NCBI GenBank assembly: GCA_018806985.1
Contig: JADANN010000366.1
Span: 2,046,001 to 2,110,000 of the forward strand
DNA: 64,000 nt
DNA from: Angiostrongylus vasorum
Taxonomy: Eukaryota; Nematoda; Chromadorea; Rhabditida; Metastrongylidae
Direction of reading: 5' to 3'
Below, piece after piece: positions 53,513 to 63,863 of this stretch. The translations under genes were made by a program, and so were the position numbers. Positions within the stretch are counted from its first letter, which is position 1; each line of letters starts with the position of its first letter. The notes beneath the pieces are model-generated. The model was not told where the DNA came from and ran no database searches. It was given only the letters and a program-made list of their open reading frames with translations.

Positions 53513-53865
53513 TATGACCCGTTTTCACGTCTACTACGCGGATCCCAGAACTTCTTACATTCGGTTTTTTTCTTGGAGTCGTCCACTAAGAATTTCGACG
53601 TTTTTTGCGTGTGGATTCTGTTGGTGCTTGCGAAAATTTGTTCTTCGTTATGCATGTCGTTTGTCCAACCAACGTTCCTTCGAGTCCTACGATAGCCGTA
53701 CTGGGACGCTCGTAAATGGATTCGAGGGAGTGAGCGAGTCGCAGACAAGTCTGGTACTATATGACCGACCTCTAAGAGATAAGAGGCCTGGAAGGCTCAG
53801 TGTGATGTCGAACCAGGACCATGCTCTTGATGAAAATACCATTACCACTTCCCCCACTTGCTTCC
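53513..53865 (-). repeat. SINE-2 copy
   Basis: The far end TATGACCCGTTTTCACGTCT, the middle (GGAGTGAGCGAGTC), CAGACAAGTCTGGTAC and a head GTGGTAATGGTATTTTC on the minus strand. The 179-codon plus-strand open frame here is an artefact of this repeat. Confidence 0.7.
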
Positions 53866-55339
53866 AAGAAATAGCAGAGAACAGTGAAGAACAAGCCGAT
53901 GCAGATATAGCAGTGAAAGTAAACTAGACGTAACGCCAGCTCTCTAAGCTGAAAACTACGACGCGGTGAAACTACAAGGCGATGTGTTCCACCTTCACCG
54001 AAGCTGGAGTCAGTCTGGTAGGAGTTTCATTTTTTTCTGCTTTAGTAACGCAGAGAATTTTATTTTTAACCTTAGCCTATGAGCGCTCGATCTAATTCCA
54101 GACATTCTTCTCCACTGAGCTGTCAAATTAATTTGCGGGTGATATTAATAACAAGATAACGCGCGAACTAAAGGCATTTGGCATAAGCTGTTAGTTTAAA
54201 AGTCTCTGCGCCCGAAAACGTCTATTAAAACTCTCTATTAAAACTTAGGTTGGTTACGAAGGAAACCTCTAAAAATACCAAAATTTCATAGATCATTTCA
54301 TTTCTTCTTGAGATATGGACAACAAATGTCTTGATTTATTGATAAGTTTGGATGAACTTATTATAAAACCCTATTGGAAAACGTTTCTGGACCATCGCCT
54401 ATTTCAAAGCAGCAATAATTGGAGTCGAACGTCCATAGCTTCTGTTTTTTTGCGATGTCGGCTTCCGAAATCGAATAAGGACGAAACAAACGGAGTGGTG
54501 TAGTGCTCAATTTATCTGAAGAGTAAGGCATTGCCAGCTAAGACCACTTCAATCGTACGGAGGTCCTCTTCCTTGTATTCTGCTATTAAGGCCGACGCAT
54601 AACAAAATGTAATTGTAGTGAACTCTCAACACAAGCCACTACTGCACTGAAGAAAGGGTTGACACGAAATTACGGACCAAAATAATTTTTGAAAACAATC
54701 TCATGTAAGCTGTTCACTAAGCTGGACTATTGACTAAAAACTTTATCGTGCTGATTATTAACATGGAAACGCCTGTAAGCCTCTTAGTAAAAGATGCTCT
54801 TGAAAATGGTGCGCCATGTTTACCCATAAACTGTTCTTGTAACCACTCGCGTCATTGGCAATCATTCGCTTGGTAAACGAATTTTATATGCAGAAGAAGC
54901 GCTAGATGAGACGCGTCGCTTCCAGTAATTGTTGACGTTCATTAGTTTCCTTTCCTTACACTACTTCTAAGAATAATTCTACATATGGCACAGCATCGAC
55001 GTCTCCAACTGGTTATATTTCAGCTTCGTTAAACGATAGAAGTCAAGAGAAAGAACCTTTTTCATATTTCATAGTGCTTTTGATTGGGGGGCACCGCAAC
55101 TACAATTCTCTGAGGTTGTGTGCTGTCGCAACTTCAGTCTTGTGTTCACTTGGACTCATTCTGAGGCTGCAAATCTGAGGAGATGACATGCATTAACCAT
55201 CTTGTATCGTATTATATTTTATCCCACATGTTTTAATACTACTGTTATATTTTTCTAATGTACTTGAACACAAGAGTGTTCTGCCTTCAATGAATAACCG
55301 TTCTAGTTTCGGTGCGATTTGCACTTAAAGGCCTAACTA
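53866..55339. other. Unassigned 1.5 kb
   Basis: No known repeat and no good exon. A 62-codon plus frame at 54315-54503 is not convincing. Confidence 0.3.
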
Positions 55340-55708
55340 CTAGTTGAGCAAGATGTCCTTTAATCTATTCATGACCGTAGCCATTTTCGCATGTTGGGCT
55401 CGTTGAATAGCGCGTCGTTTGAGCACAATCGAGATGCGCATTGAAATCAAGATGCATCGCAAGTGAGCCCTTGCAGATGGCACAGTGCAACGGTTTCTTA
55501 AAGTTACCGTTCTATTATTCAGTTCACTTGTCTCTCTAACTTTTATATGATTCGCTGTGTATGTCCCGATGTTCTTCGATATATCTTCAGTGTAATCCAA
55601 CTCTTCTGTGTGACGAAAAAAAATTCCTTCATTATCTAACAATGGTGTTGTTACCTTTCCGCGTGCTTTTTGTATGACAGTTGAATTGTAATCCTTTGTC
55701 TCCTCCAT
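55340..55708 (-). CDS. Unidentified 122-codon open frame
   Basis: ATG-initiated and uninterrupted. The N-terminal half is acidic and polar (LLDNEGIFFRHTEELDYTED), the C-terminal half basic (SIVLKRRAIQRAQHAKMATV). It is not part of a recognised repeat copy and is the longest clear ATG frame outside the repeats. No family, promoter or introns were identified. It could be a gene, a retroelement gag-like remnant, or an exon. Confidence 0.4.
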   Translation of the reverse strand: MEETKDYNSTVIQKARGKVTTPLLDNEGIFFRHTEELDYTEDISKNIGTYTANHIKVRETSELNNRTVTLRNRCTVPSARAHLRCILISMRISIVLKRRAIQRAQHAKMATVMNRLKDILLN

Positions 55709-55984
55709 GTTTTTTTTATTACCCTCAATTCTATTCCATCGTCTGAGAACGGCTTTTTAGAACACCTACCCATATAGCGGCCAGTGTAAAATCTGGGTTC
55801 GACAGGCTATGGACCGACTACAAAAAACCCTGGCAAAAAAAGCTCTATTTGGCAAAATAGGGCAGAAAAGCATGCGCATTGGGAACTAGTTGTGCGGTGC
55901 GAAGCGTGTTGTGGTATACATATCGAAATCAATGCATCTGGTCCTGAAATAGTGTATTAGTGCCTCGAAATAGCCATGTTACGA

Positions 55985-56250
55985 CCACGACCGACACTCT
56001 GTTAACCTCGACATTGATCAAATAATTCTCTATATTCTTCTTGAGCAAACACAAGATGTTATTTTATTCTTTATTCAATAAAAAGCTGACGTTTCGGCAG
56101 ATTTCGCCTTCCTCAGAGCCTGGAAAGGCCAAGTTGACAGTAATCTACCCACCAAAACACTTCTATAACCAAACAGAGAAACTACTAGACCAAGATTTCA
56201 ATCACATTGAACACAGAATGGCCTCCTTGTACACTCACTGCTTTCTATGA
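55985..56250 (+). mobile_element. PLE terminal repeat, left arm
   Basis: CCGACACTCTGTTAACCTCG start, GACGTTTCGGCAGATTTCGC, CCTTCCTCAGAGCCTGG, ending CACTCACTGCTTTCTATGAG. Its inverted partner is at 56602-56826. Confidence 0.78.
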
Positions 56251-56561
56251 GTCGAAGTATAGCGTGCAGAAACGAATGCATTGGCGAAACGGGTACACTA
56301 CTCTGCGTCCGTATAAAAGAACACCTAGCCGGTAAACTTAAAGTTAAACCAAGTACTCCTCTAGGCACGCATAGAACACAGAGACATAACGGGAAGATTT
56401 TGAAGCAGGGGTTACGATTCTCGCACAGGGATCGAAAACACAAACACGGAAAAATTCTCGAGGCATTCTGGATTAGTTCCAAGAGTCCAAAGATGACCAG
56501 CGTGGAGGAATGCCTCATAATCACGCGTGATATCGGAAAGTATTTAAGACTGTTGCTTTGA
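56247..56561 (+). pseudogene. PLE GIY-YIG endonuclease, C-terminal two thirds
   Basis: A 104-codon open frame starting within the domain: ECIGETGTLLCVRIKEHLAG (YIG-block with E-x-T-G and R-x-K-E-H), STPLGTHRTQRHNGK, HGKILEAFWISSKSPKM and EECLIITRDIGKYL. The GIY strand and the cysteine knuckle are missing, as is the RT. GIY-YIG enzymes nick DNA to prime PLE reverse transcription. Between inverted arms, it is a deletion derivative. Confidence 0.8.
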
Positions 56562-56601
56562 TGTGATAGGTACATTACGCTTGCATGTGAACTTATTGCA
56601 G

Positions 56602-56830
56602 TAGAAGACTCATAGAAAGCAGTGAGTGCGCGAGGAAGCTATTGTGTGTTCAACACGACTGAAATTTTGGTTTCGTATTTTCTCTGCTTGGTTACGGAAG
56701 TGTTTGGCTGGGTGGATTGCTGTCAACTTGACCTTTCCAGGCTCTGAGGAAGGCGAAATCCGCCGAAACTTCAGCTTATATTGAACAATGAATAAAATAA
56801 CACCTTGTGTTTGCTCAAGAAGAATACAGA
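56602..56830 (-). mobile_element. PLE terminal repeat, inverted right arm
   Basis: Reverse complement of the left arm with roughly one change in ten by eye: CTCATAGAAAGCAGTGAGTG, CCAGGCTCTGAGGAAGGCG, GTTTGCTCAAGAAGAATAC. Confidence 0.78.
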
Positions 56831-56835
56831 GCCAT

Positions 56836-57552
56836 ATTAAGCCTTTCCAAAGTCGTCAAAGCAAGTAGTGGTCTAGTATTTAATGAGCAGTGAAGAGGAC
56901 AAATCTTTAAGCCCAACAGAACCACCACACAGGATACTTATAGACACAATTCCTGCTAACGAAAGAAACAAGTGGATGGAGAGCTGAAACCCGCACTTCC
57001 TGCGCGACGATGGCCATTCAAAGCAATCTAGATAAGGTTCCCTTTTTTATATAGTGTAACTAGATACTTTACTATGCAATATTTGGGTTTACACAATTCG
57101 TCTTTCGAAGCGAAAACAATGACTTCTCGACTTGTCTACTCTCTATTCTCTAATATTAGTGTGCAAAGCATTTAACACACTTTGTTTTTACAGTTTTACC
57201 TGTGAATGCCTACTTTTACCTGAAAGTCGGACCTCACTAAGACTATTAAATGCCATAAACCTCAAAGCCACTTTTATTTGCACTCCAGACCACTCGATAT
57301 GAATAACAATCGTTTTAAGTCGCAGTAAAAAATAACAGGTGTTTTCATTAATAAATAACACCGGTCTATCTCAAAGCAGGGATAATCACAATTTCTTATA
57401 AAATACTTTCAGAAGGTTCATTCAACATTATGGACTGGTTGTGTATGCTTGACTGGAACTAAGAACTACTTTTCTTTTTTTGACCACTCCGACAAAATAT
57501 TTACTTCTATCCTTTCCTTTCACTAAGCGTATAAAGAATAAAGGGTTAGAGG
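56836..57552. other. Intergenic, nothing recognised
   Basis: No exon or repeat was identified. Confidence 0.3.
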
Positions 57553-57610
57553 TTCGGTGTCAATCAATTCCCGAGAACTGCACAATGCATTCGACTTCAT
57601 TCACCCATAA
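57553..57610 (-). repeat. SINE-1 end fragment
   Basis: GGTGTCAATCAATTCCCGAG and CAATGCATTCGACTTCATTC match the family 3-prime end, then the match stops. Confidence 0.5.
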
Positions 57611-57839
57611 CACGTTCTTGGCCTAGGCGACGATATGGACATTGTGGTACCCTGTAGGACATCGACACTGTGGTTCATTTTCAGCACAAGGGGTTCAAGA
57701 ACATTCCTACCATACCACGTATATTTATTCCACAGTTAATCGAAAGTAGGTCAAATAGGACGGATGATAACAGAAAAGGCGTTCTTTGTCCTTAGTCATT
57801 TGCAAAGAGCATTTTTTTCGAAAAAGCTTGCTAACCGGT

Positions 57840-58215
57840 TATCTGACTAATGATTAGCCACAAGGACCTTGAGATATGAGCAAGACTGGAAACCTCTAGT
57901 ACACTTCAAACTGCGCTTACCGTTACAGGTGGCTCACGTGTTTTCCACCACACCAACCACCCTTGTTTTGCCTTTCAATTTATGCTCACCGGATTATTCC
58001 CAAGTGATTTCTGATAGCACCAATAGAGTAAAAATATGATTGATGATGAATGAAAGACAAAGCAAGAGTGTTGGTGCGGTGGATAGCACGTGGGCCCTCC
58101 GTAAGGATCATCACGGGTTCGAAGCCGAAATTCCGAGTTTCGCTCATGTCTCATCATTCTTGCGCTTCTACTTCATGTCATTTCTGTCATGAAAAAAAGA
58201 ATACTCAGTAAGTGA
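57840..58215 (-). repeat. SINE-3-like, diverged
   Basis: GCTCACGTGTTTTCCACCAC, CTCACCGGATTATTCCC and GTGGATAGCACGTGGGCC recall the family and SINE-2. It may be a chimera of two families. Confidence 0.35.
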
Positions 58216-58389
58216 AAAGTCACAACAACTAACTTTTTATTTAATTCCAATCGCTATGACTACTTCTGCGGATATAAAAACAAAGAAACAGAGTCAAAAT
58301 AGTGTTCAAAACACCTCCAAGTGCTGACAGCAATAGGTTTGCCTACTGGAGCATTCTTAGACACAGTAAACAGTCACAATCTTAACCGT

Positions 58390-58728
58390 TCTATTCCCTA
58401 CTCTTTTTAATGGCAGGATATATTCCGAAGTATAACTTCAATGATGCTGAGATATTTGCAAAATTCCGTACCGCAGGTGTCTGCGGTGGGAAACGAGCGC
58501 ACTATTGTCCTTTCCGGGGAGTAACGCGTTCACCATCACACCATGCGGGTCCTTCGTTTCGCCTGTCCCTCAGCTAGTTCTATCGATCTCTGCCATGAGC
58601 AATCACCCGTCAGCGGTATTGATCTGGGGAGCCGAAATCGGTATTGAATCCAGTTAAGCTGAGGCTTTAGTTATAGTCACAATCTTGACCGTTTTATTTG
58701 CTGCCTACACTTTTTTTTAATGGAAGGT
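58390..58728 (-). repeat. SINE-3, full copy
   Basis: Complete in one orientation: tail (TTCCGAAGTATAACTTCAAT, GCTGAGATATTTGCAAAATT), tRNA-like part (GTAACGCGTTCACCATCAC) and leader (CAATCACCCGTCAGCGGTAT, AATCCAGTTAAGCTGAGGC), then a second tail-like end to 58728. Confidence 0.75.
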
Positions 58729-58752
58729 AATAATCCCTAAAGCCCTCTATTT

Positions 58753-58989
58753 GTGGAAAAATCCGCACACGACGAAAATTGCTCGTGTTCCACTGGGCCA
58801 GCCATGCGAAAGACATGCGTCCGTTGTATGTTAAAGATTGTGTACATATTTGTCTTATGCCAGCCCATTCACTTTGTAGGAATAGAGGAGCCGTGGCAAG
58901 CCCGTGACACGGTAGAACCAACCACCACAGACCAGTGCGAGTACACGCCCTATGACAATATACATCTCCTAGAGAAGTTTATTCAGTAG
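58753..58989 (+). CDS. Unidentified Cys-containing open frame
   Basis: No ATG at the 5-prime end (first Met is internal, at 58804), so it may be an exon. The text ENCSCSTGPAMRKTCVRCML, VYIFVLCQPIHFVGIEEPW and TTTDQCEYTPYDNIHLLEKF reads like protein and ends in TAG. No family or splice partner was recognised. Confidence 0.33.
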   Translation: MEKSAHDENCSCSTGPAMRKTCVRCMLKIVYIFVLCQPIHFVGIEEPWQARDTVEPTTTDQCEYTPYDNIHLLEKFIQ

Positions 58990-59724
58990 TTTGCCATCTT
59001 ATCGTGATGACAAATTTTTTCTTGAGCTGTAAACATTAGAGCGAAAGTACATTTAAGATGCTAGTGCCTCCAGTTGGATGGAAACAATGTCCGAAAAATG
59101 GCACTTCGTTGCGATCCGCACTTTCGCTCAGATTTGCAACGAAGCCTTTTTTGAAAAGCCATCGTTCGAGTAGGAAAAAAAGCCTATCAAAACACCTATG
59201 TGAGAACTGAGAAGACCGGAAGTAGGGGCGTATCGAATTCAATGTGTGTGCGTCACAAGGTGCGCCAACATACGTGTTGACGTGTTGAACTCAGTGCGGA
59301 ACGTCACGAATGTGTTAACGATGTGCGTTTATTCTCATGCTAACATAAACATTATAAAGCGGCTAGAAAAAGTGTGTTAAAAAAATTGCAGTTCCAAAAT
59401 TTTAGAACAAGAGATAAAAATGAAAGTGTTATGGCTTGAAGTAGCTCTAACCGGTAGTCATAAACACGATCTAGTGAACACTCAGCTGGATTATGCCTTC
59501 AGCGTTTTCGTGAATGCACGAATCCGGTAATCATAAAATGAAATGTCTCAGTAGCCTGATAAAATCCAGTTTGAACTTGAAATTACCGTTACCGGAAACC
59601 TAGGAGGTTTCGAAGTATTTGAGTCATTGAAAATTCCAGTTTTTTGTGTTCCTAATGCTATAACAAATAATGTTAACTTTTTTTATTTTCGGCCTATCAT
59701 TTGCCAGTTGGCCTCCATGAAGGC
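58990..59724. other. Intergenic, nothing recognised
   Basis: No repeat or exon identified. Confidence 0.3.
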
Positions 59725-59810
59725 TGATTTAGTGAGTTCGGTCCCCCACCGTAAGACCTGTGATGCGGCATTTTGCGAATATCGCGGCGTCATTGTGGCT
59801 AGAGCAAGCA
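59725..59810 (+). repeat. SINE-3 core fragment, diverged
   Basis: GTTCGGTCCCCCACCGTAAG, CCTGTGATGCGGCATTTTGC and ATATCGCGGCGTCATTGTGG follow the family core base for base with about 20 percent changes by eye. Confidence 0.55.
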
Positions 59811-59883
59811 GTTAGCACAGAATTTAAAACTTCCAGTATTTGAAATCTATTGAACACTTAAATTTCTACACTACACTACAACG

Positions 59884-60339
59884 GTGAACAAGGATTTCTT
59901 TCCTCACTCAAAATTGTCAATCTATGGCGAAACGTCAGATTTTCAACTCATCCAGGTGTCGCGGTTTCCTGGTCTTGAAATTATTCACACTTTGATTTTA
60001 GCTTTATCGCAAATTTTCAGTATCATTTCGTGGAAAATCCCGAGTGAGATTCGGGGATTGATTTCGAAGAATACTGTAGCACTGGTAATTTCTTGGAACT
60101 TGGCTCGTTCTATTTTTCAGTTCTTATTCCCACTAAGTTCATTTCGGGACTTGTTCTCCCAGTGTACTTCATTTGTTTGCCATGGCACTGACGTTGTTCA
60201 TGAATTTTCAATTGTCGCGCGTCTCTTCCAAGTCACTGCTATTGACCAGATAACTTCAGGGCCGATACCCGATAGGGCTTTGAAGCTCTCACTAAACAAA
60301 CTCGTTAATCTACTCGTTCCAAAACAAAAGTTCGAGTGA
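59884..60339 (+). CDS. Unidentified 151-codon open frame
   Basis: No ATG at the 5-prime end. The frame is open from about 59884 and ends in TGA. Hydrophobic stretches near residues 31-50 (LEIIHTLILALSQIFSIISW) and 66-72 suggest a membrane protein or a chance frame in AT-rich DNA. The DNA also holds CCCGAGTGAGATTCGGGG (hairpin-like) and ATACTGTAG, features seen in nematode non-coding repeats. No family was recognised. Confidence 0.28.
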   Translation: MNKDFFPHSKLSIYGETSDFQLIQVSRFPGLEIIHTLILALSQIFSIISWKIPSEIRGLISKNTVALVISWNLARSIFQFLFPLSSFRDLFSQCTSFVCHGTDVVHEFSIVARLFQVTAIDQITSGPIPDRALKLSLNKLVNLLVPKQKFE

Positions 60340-61094
60340 GATTTAGCAACATAAACGAATGTTTAAGAACGAAAAAAACTTGCAAAAAAAAAGAGAATGA
60401 TGTGCTGTTGTAACACTGAGGTAGCTCTAACCTCTTTAAGCAGAGATATTCCAAAAGTACTTACGAATGGTGTTAAATCTTTTAATCGAATTTTCACCAG
60501 GCAGGATGCAGTGGTCTTATTCAATCTTTCGGTTATTGACAAGAATATTTCTTTAGGCGAATTGTTGTGAACGATAACCATTAAATAGACTTAAGGAGAG
60601 AAGTTTAAAATAACTGCCTTCACAGATGAACTTGGTGGTTTCTTACTGTTTTCATAAATATCTAAAAAACGGATTCTTCGCTTAGTCATTGAGCTCTAGG
60701 TTGGTAGTTACTCAGCTCTATTTATACTATTACCTAGCAAGTTACTATTGCTTACTTACCTACTTACTACTTATTGCGATTGCTTAATTTCATGGTCGAA
60801 AGTCTTACGAGCGCCTTTGAGAAACAGATCGCTTGAATTTCCCACATGTCCTCATGGAATTTCTATTTCTAGCCGGCTAATTTAACGAATATCATGAATG
60901 GATCCTGAATCAATTGTCCATAATATCACCAAACTGATTGTTTCTTTTCTCGTTCCCGTTTCATTCTCGTTTTCTGTATGCCATCACATCCTATTATTTT
61001 TCTAAATATAGTTCTAGTTTGTCTTTTTCACTTTGCGTCATTTTTTTTCCAGTAGATTTCGCTACCAACTTTGTGACGTTCCTGAAGTCGAATA
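60340..61094. other. Intergenic, nothing recognised
   Basis: Includes an imperfect CTTACTTACCTACTTACTAC tract near 60750. No genes seen. Confidence 0.3.
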
Positions 61095-61442
61095 CTACAA
61101 AATTACACTTTTTTTATAAACATGTTGAAAAAATCTCATTGTAGGCATAGTTATCAAATAATGACTAGTATGTTCTGAGTGTTTTCCATCACCCGGCGGG
61201 AAATGTGACAACATTGGGATGGGCGTGTCTTCCGGCTTATCGCCGTTTAACATCGCGGATTCTCTTACGGCGAATATCACATCGCAATGTATTTTCGTGA
61301 TAAATGTATTAGTTGAAACCCACTGAGCATCAAATGAGTAAATTTTGATAAGACGTAGAGTATTCGCCTTTTTACGTTCGTTTATGTGCGTGGTAGAACT
61401 GATCTCTTTTTGGATCACCGCATAGCCTGTGTTGAACACCAA
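61095..61442 (-). CDS. Unidentified 115-codon open frame
   Basis: No ATG at the 5-prime end. The text (VSTNTFITKIHCDVIFAVRE, then NGDKPEDTPIPMLSHFPPGD) is protein-like. No repeat homology inside the window and no splice partner found. It could be an exon of a gene continuing outside the visible evidence. Confidence 0.28.
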   Translation of the reverse strand: MVFNTGYAVIQKEISSTTHINERKKANTLRLIKIYSFDAQWVSTNTFITKIHCDVIFAVRESAMLNGDKPEDTPIPMLSHFPPGDGKHSEHTSHYLITMPTMRFFQHVYKKSVIL

Positions 61443-62539
61443 AAACTCAGAAACCTTTCATGATTGAAATAGCCTTTCACTATGACGACTAGGGAGAAGT
61501 CGTTTCTACCATACCAGGTCAAATAAAGCAAAAATATTTTCAGCCTCTACTGCAACTATTCTTAAGCCGTTAGTGTCTAGCCACTTAGAATCTACTATTT
61601 CCTTTACATTTACAACGTTTCCGAAGTGATGACTGGTTTTCCACCTGAGTAGCAACGTCAATCATGCGATTAAATTTGCCAGTTGTTGCACTTTGCGGTC
61701 TCTTTCCTTCATCTCTACAATGATTGTCGTCCAAACTTGAGGAAACTCTACTTAACTGTGCGTAATTACAGAATTATGGCACATGACATTTACAGTACTT
61801 CCATCCTTACTTGATAGCCATATCATCAGTTTTGAGCGCTTTTTTCAATTCAAAGAGTGTTTAGGCCATATTAATTGTAGCTATTGATGCAGTGGGTTAT
61901 TCTCCTCTCTAAGAGGCTTTTTATTTCTCTTACAAGGTTATCCGTGATTCCGAACGAGGATTTCGACTTTAAGGCGCTCTCTATATGATATCAAAGTGTC
62001 AAATCGAATTTGTTTTGTTTTTCTCCTGGTACGTAAATCAGTCACTAATCATTAGTGAAGCGAGTGCGTACTGTCAAACTGTTGTTTCAGAGCTGCTGAG
62101 TTCTATTCCCACGGTAGTCATTGTCTAGCGAATTTGGATCAACTATATAAATAATGCTTAAGGATAAAATGCTTGAATTTAATTAATATCTTAGGGCATT
62201 CGCCTTCAGTAGCATCTTAGATGTGATTGAATGCATATTTGGTCCACATGACTTGCCATAGGCACCAATCAAAATATGAAACTATAGTTTTTCATTCTCA
62301 CAAACCTTCTACGTACTCGCCAATCCCCGAGGGATGGGGATCTTTTAACCGCGATTTTGAAATCAATTGAGTCGTTTTTTGACCGTTCAGGATGAAACCA
62401 AAAAGTGTATGCTGAAGTTTTTCCTTTAATCGCTCGTAGTTTATTAGTCGGTAATATGCTGTCTAAAAAGTATTTCTATTCGTGCTATACTATTTTCACT
62501 GCAATTTGCTGGTAGTTTACCTTACTTAAGGATAAAATT
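61443..62539. other. Intergenic; remote SINE-1 trace
   Basis: Around 62190-62345, GTGATTGAATGCATATTTGG and CCCCGAGGGATGGGGATC faintly recall SINE-1. Otherwise nothing. Confidence 0.3.
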
Positions 62540-62848
62540 AATCACAATTTTAACCTTTTTTACTTACTGCCTACTGTTTTTTGACGGCAGGGTATATTGT
62601 GAAATATAACTTCAACGAAGCTGAGATATTTGCAAAACTCTGGACTGCAGGTGCCTATGGTGGGGAACGAACGCGCTATTGTCCTTTCCGGGGGAGTAAC
62701 GCGTTCACCACCACACCATGCGGGTCCTTCGTTTCGCCTATCTCTCAGCTAGTTCTATCGATCTTTTTGCCATCAGCAATCACCCGTCAACAGGGATTGA
62801 TCTGGGGAGCCCAAATCGGCATTGAACCCAGTTAAGCTGAGGCTTTGT
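62540..62848 (-). repeat. SINE-3, full copy
   Basis: The best intact order: GACGGCAGGGTATATTGTGA tail, GCTGAGATATTTGCAAAACT, GAACGCGCTATTGTCC, GCGTTCACCACCACACCATG, leader to CAGTTAAGCTGAGGC. On the minus strand the head has GGTGTGGTGGTGAACGCG and CGTTCGTTCCCC. A further inverted tail piece follows at 62856-62890. Confidence 0.82.
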
Positions 62849-62855
62849 TTTTTGA

Positions 62856-62890
62856 GTTTTGCAAATATCTCAGCTTCGTTGAAGTGATAA
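62856..62890 (+). repeat. Inverted SINE-3 tail piece
   Basis: GAGTTTTGCAAATATCTCAG and CTTCGTTGAAG are the exact reverse complement of 62608-62640, giving inverted ends around this copy. Confidence 0.7.
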
Positions 62891-62895
62891 AATTA

Positions 62896-63605
62896 ATGTT
62901 AACCTAAAACAGTGCCTTCTTTTTTACTTTAAATAAGCAAGTGTTTCATTGATTTTTAGGGAATTCGAGTTCGAGGAGTCATTTTAAGCAGAACTGCTTA
63001 AGTCATATGCTGATGTGTTTGTGGGAAGGGGAGCGATGTTAGAAGAAAAAAAACTGTTCATTTTAATTTGATAAGCTTGCGTGAGGTTTTGCAAAACTTT
63101 ATCCCAACAGATGTCTTGGCTCTATCGCTTTCTTCGGAATTGTAATAATATAAACGGTGTGTCCACAGCCGCTCGTCCTTGCAATGTTGGTCTTCATAGT
63201 CGCATTGAAATGAATCCAGTGGAGTGGAAAATCGCAAGCAAGAATTATCTGAAATATGCATTCCCGAGTGAGACCACTTCTCTAGCGCCGTACTCCACTC
63301 TACTAGATTCGTCTCGATGTGACTAAGAAAAACTCGAACATGGCAAAAAGAATGGAATGCTATGGGCACTCAACTCGAAGCATCCTGGCTTTGACGGAGG
63401 CGAAGAAACCGAAGCGTTAGCTACAAAAAGAAGTTTCTCTAATATCCTCGTTTTGAACCATAAATATAAAAGGATATTGATCTTTCATATTAAGGCCCAA
63501 TTAAAATATTCCACCTTAAAAGCTAGCTTGATTGTGCTTCCCTTAAATAATGCCAGATCAGATAACACTGATCATTCATTTCTGAAAGCGAAATAAAGAG
63601 TAAAA
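62896..63605. other. Unassigned, possible PLE remnants
   Basis: Plus frame 63081-63326 (LHSRIEMNPVEWKIASKNYL) and its antisense frame contain an inverted pair (TGAATCCAGTGGAGTGGAAA against TCCACTCTACTAGATTC). No clear family. Confidence 0.3.
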
Positions 63606-63606
63606 C

Positions 63607-63863
63607 TCTCAGTGTTGATCAATCTCTGAGAGATGAGTCACGGCTTCGACTTAATTAGCATCGTTAGAGGTGATTGGATGCATATCTGGCCCATAAAATG
63701 ACTCCTGGTGATCTACCGATGTATCGAGTCAGTGCTGCTATCCTCCCAGACAGGTCTATTGCTAATTCGCCGACTCCGGAGGGATGGAAAGCTTGGCGAG
63801 CTTGCGACACTGGATCGAACCTGTGTGGCGTGGCACATCTGGCCACTGCGCTAGATGCGCTCA
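63607..63863 (-). repeat. SINE-1 copy
   Basis: Ends AGTGTTGATCAATCTCTGAG; central domain CTCCGGAGGGATGGAAAGC. The head GAGCGCATCTAGCGCAGTGG on the minus strand is partly mutated, with GGTTCGATCC as a clean B box. Confidence 0.78.

Noticed and set aside
53388..53927. A 179-codon plus-strand open frame
   Set aside because: It lies almost entirely across an antisense SINE-2 copy (53513-53865). Other SINE-2 copies give similar unrelated frames.
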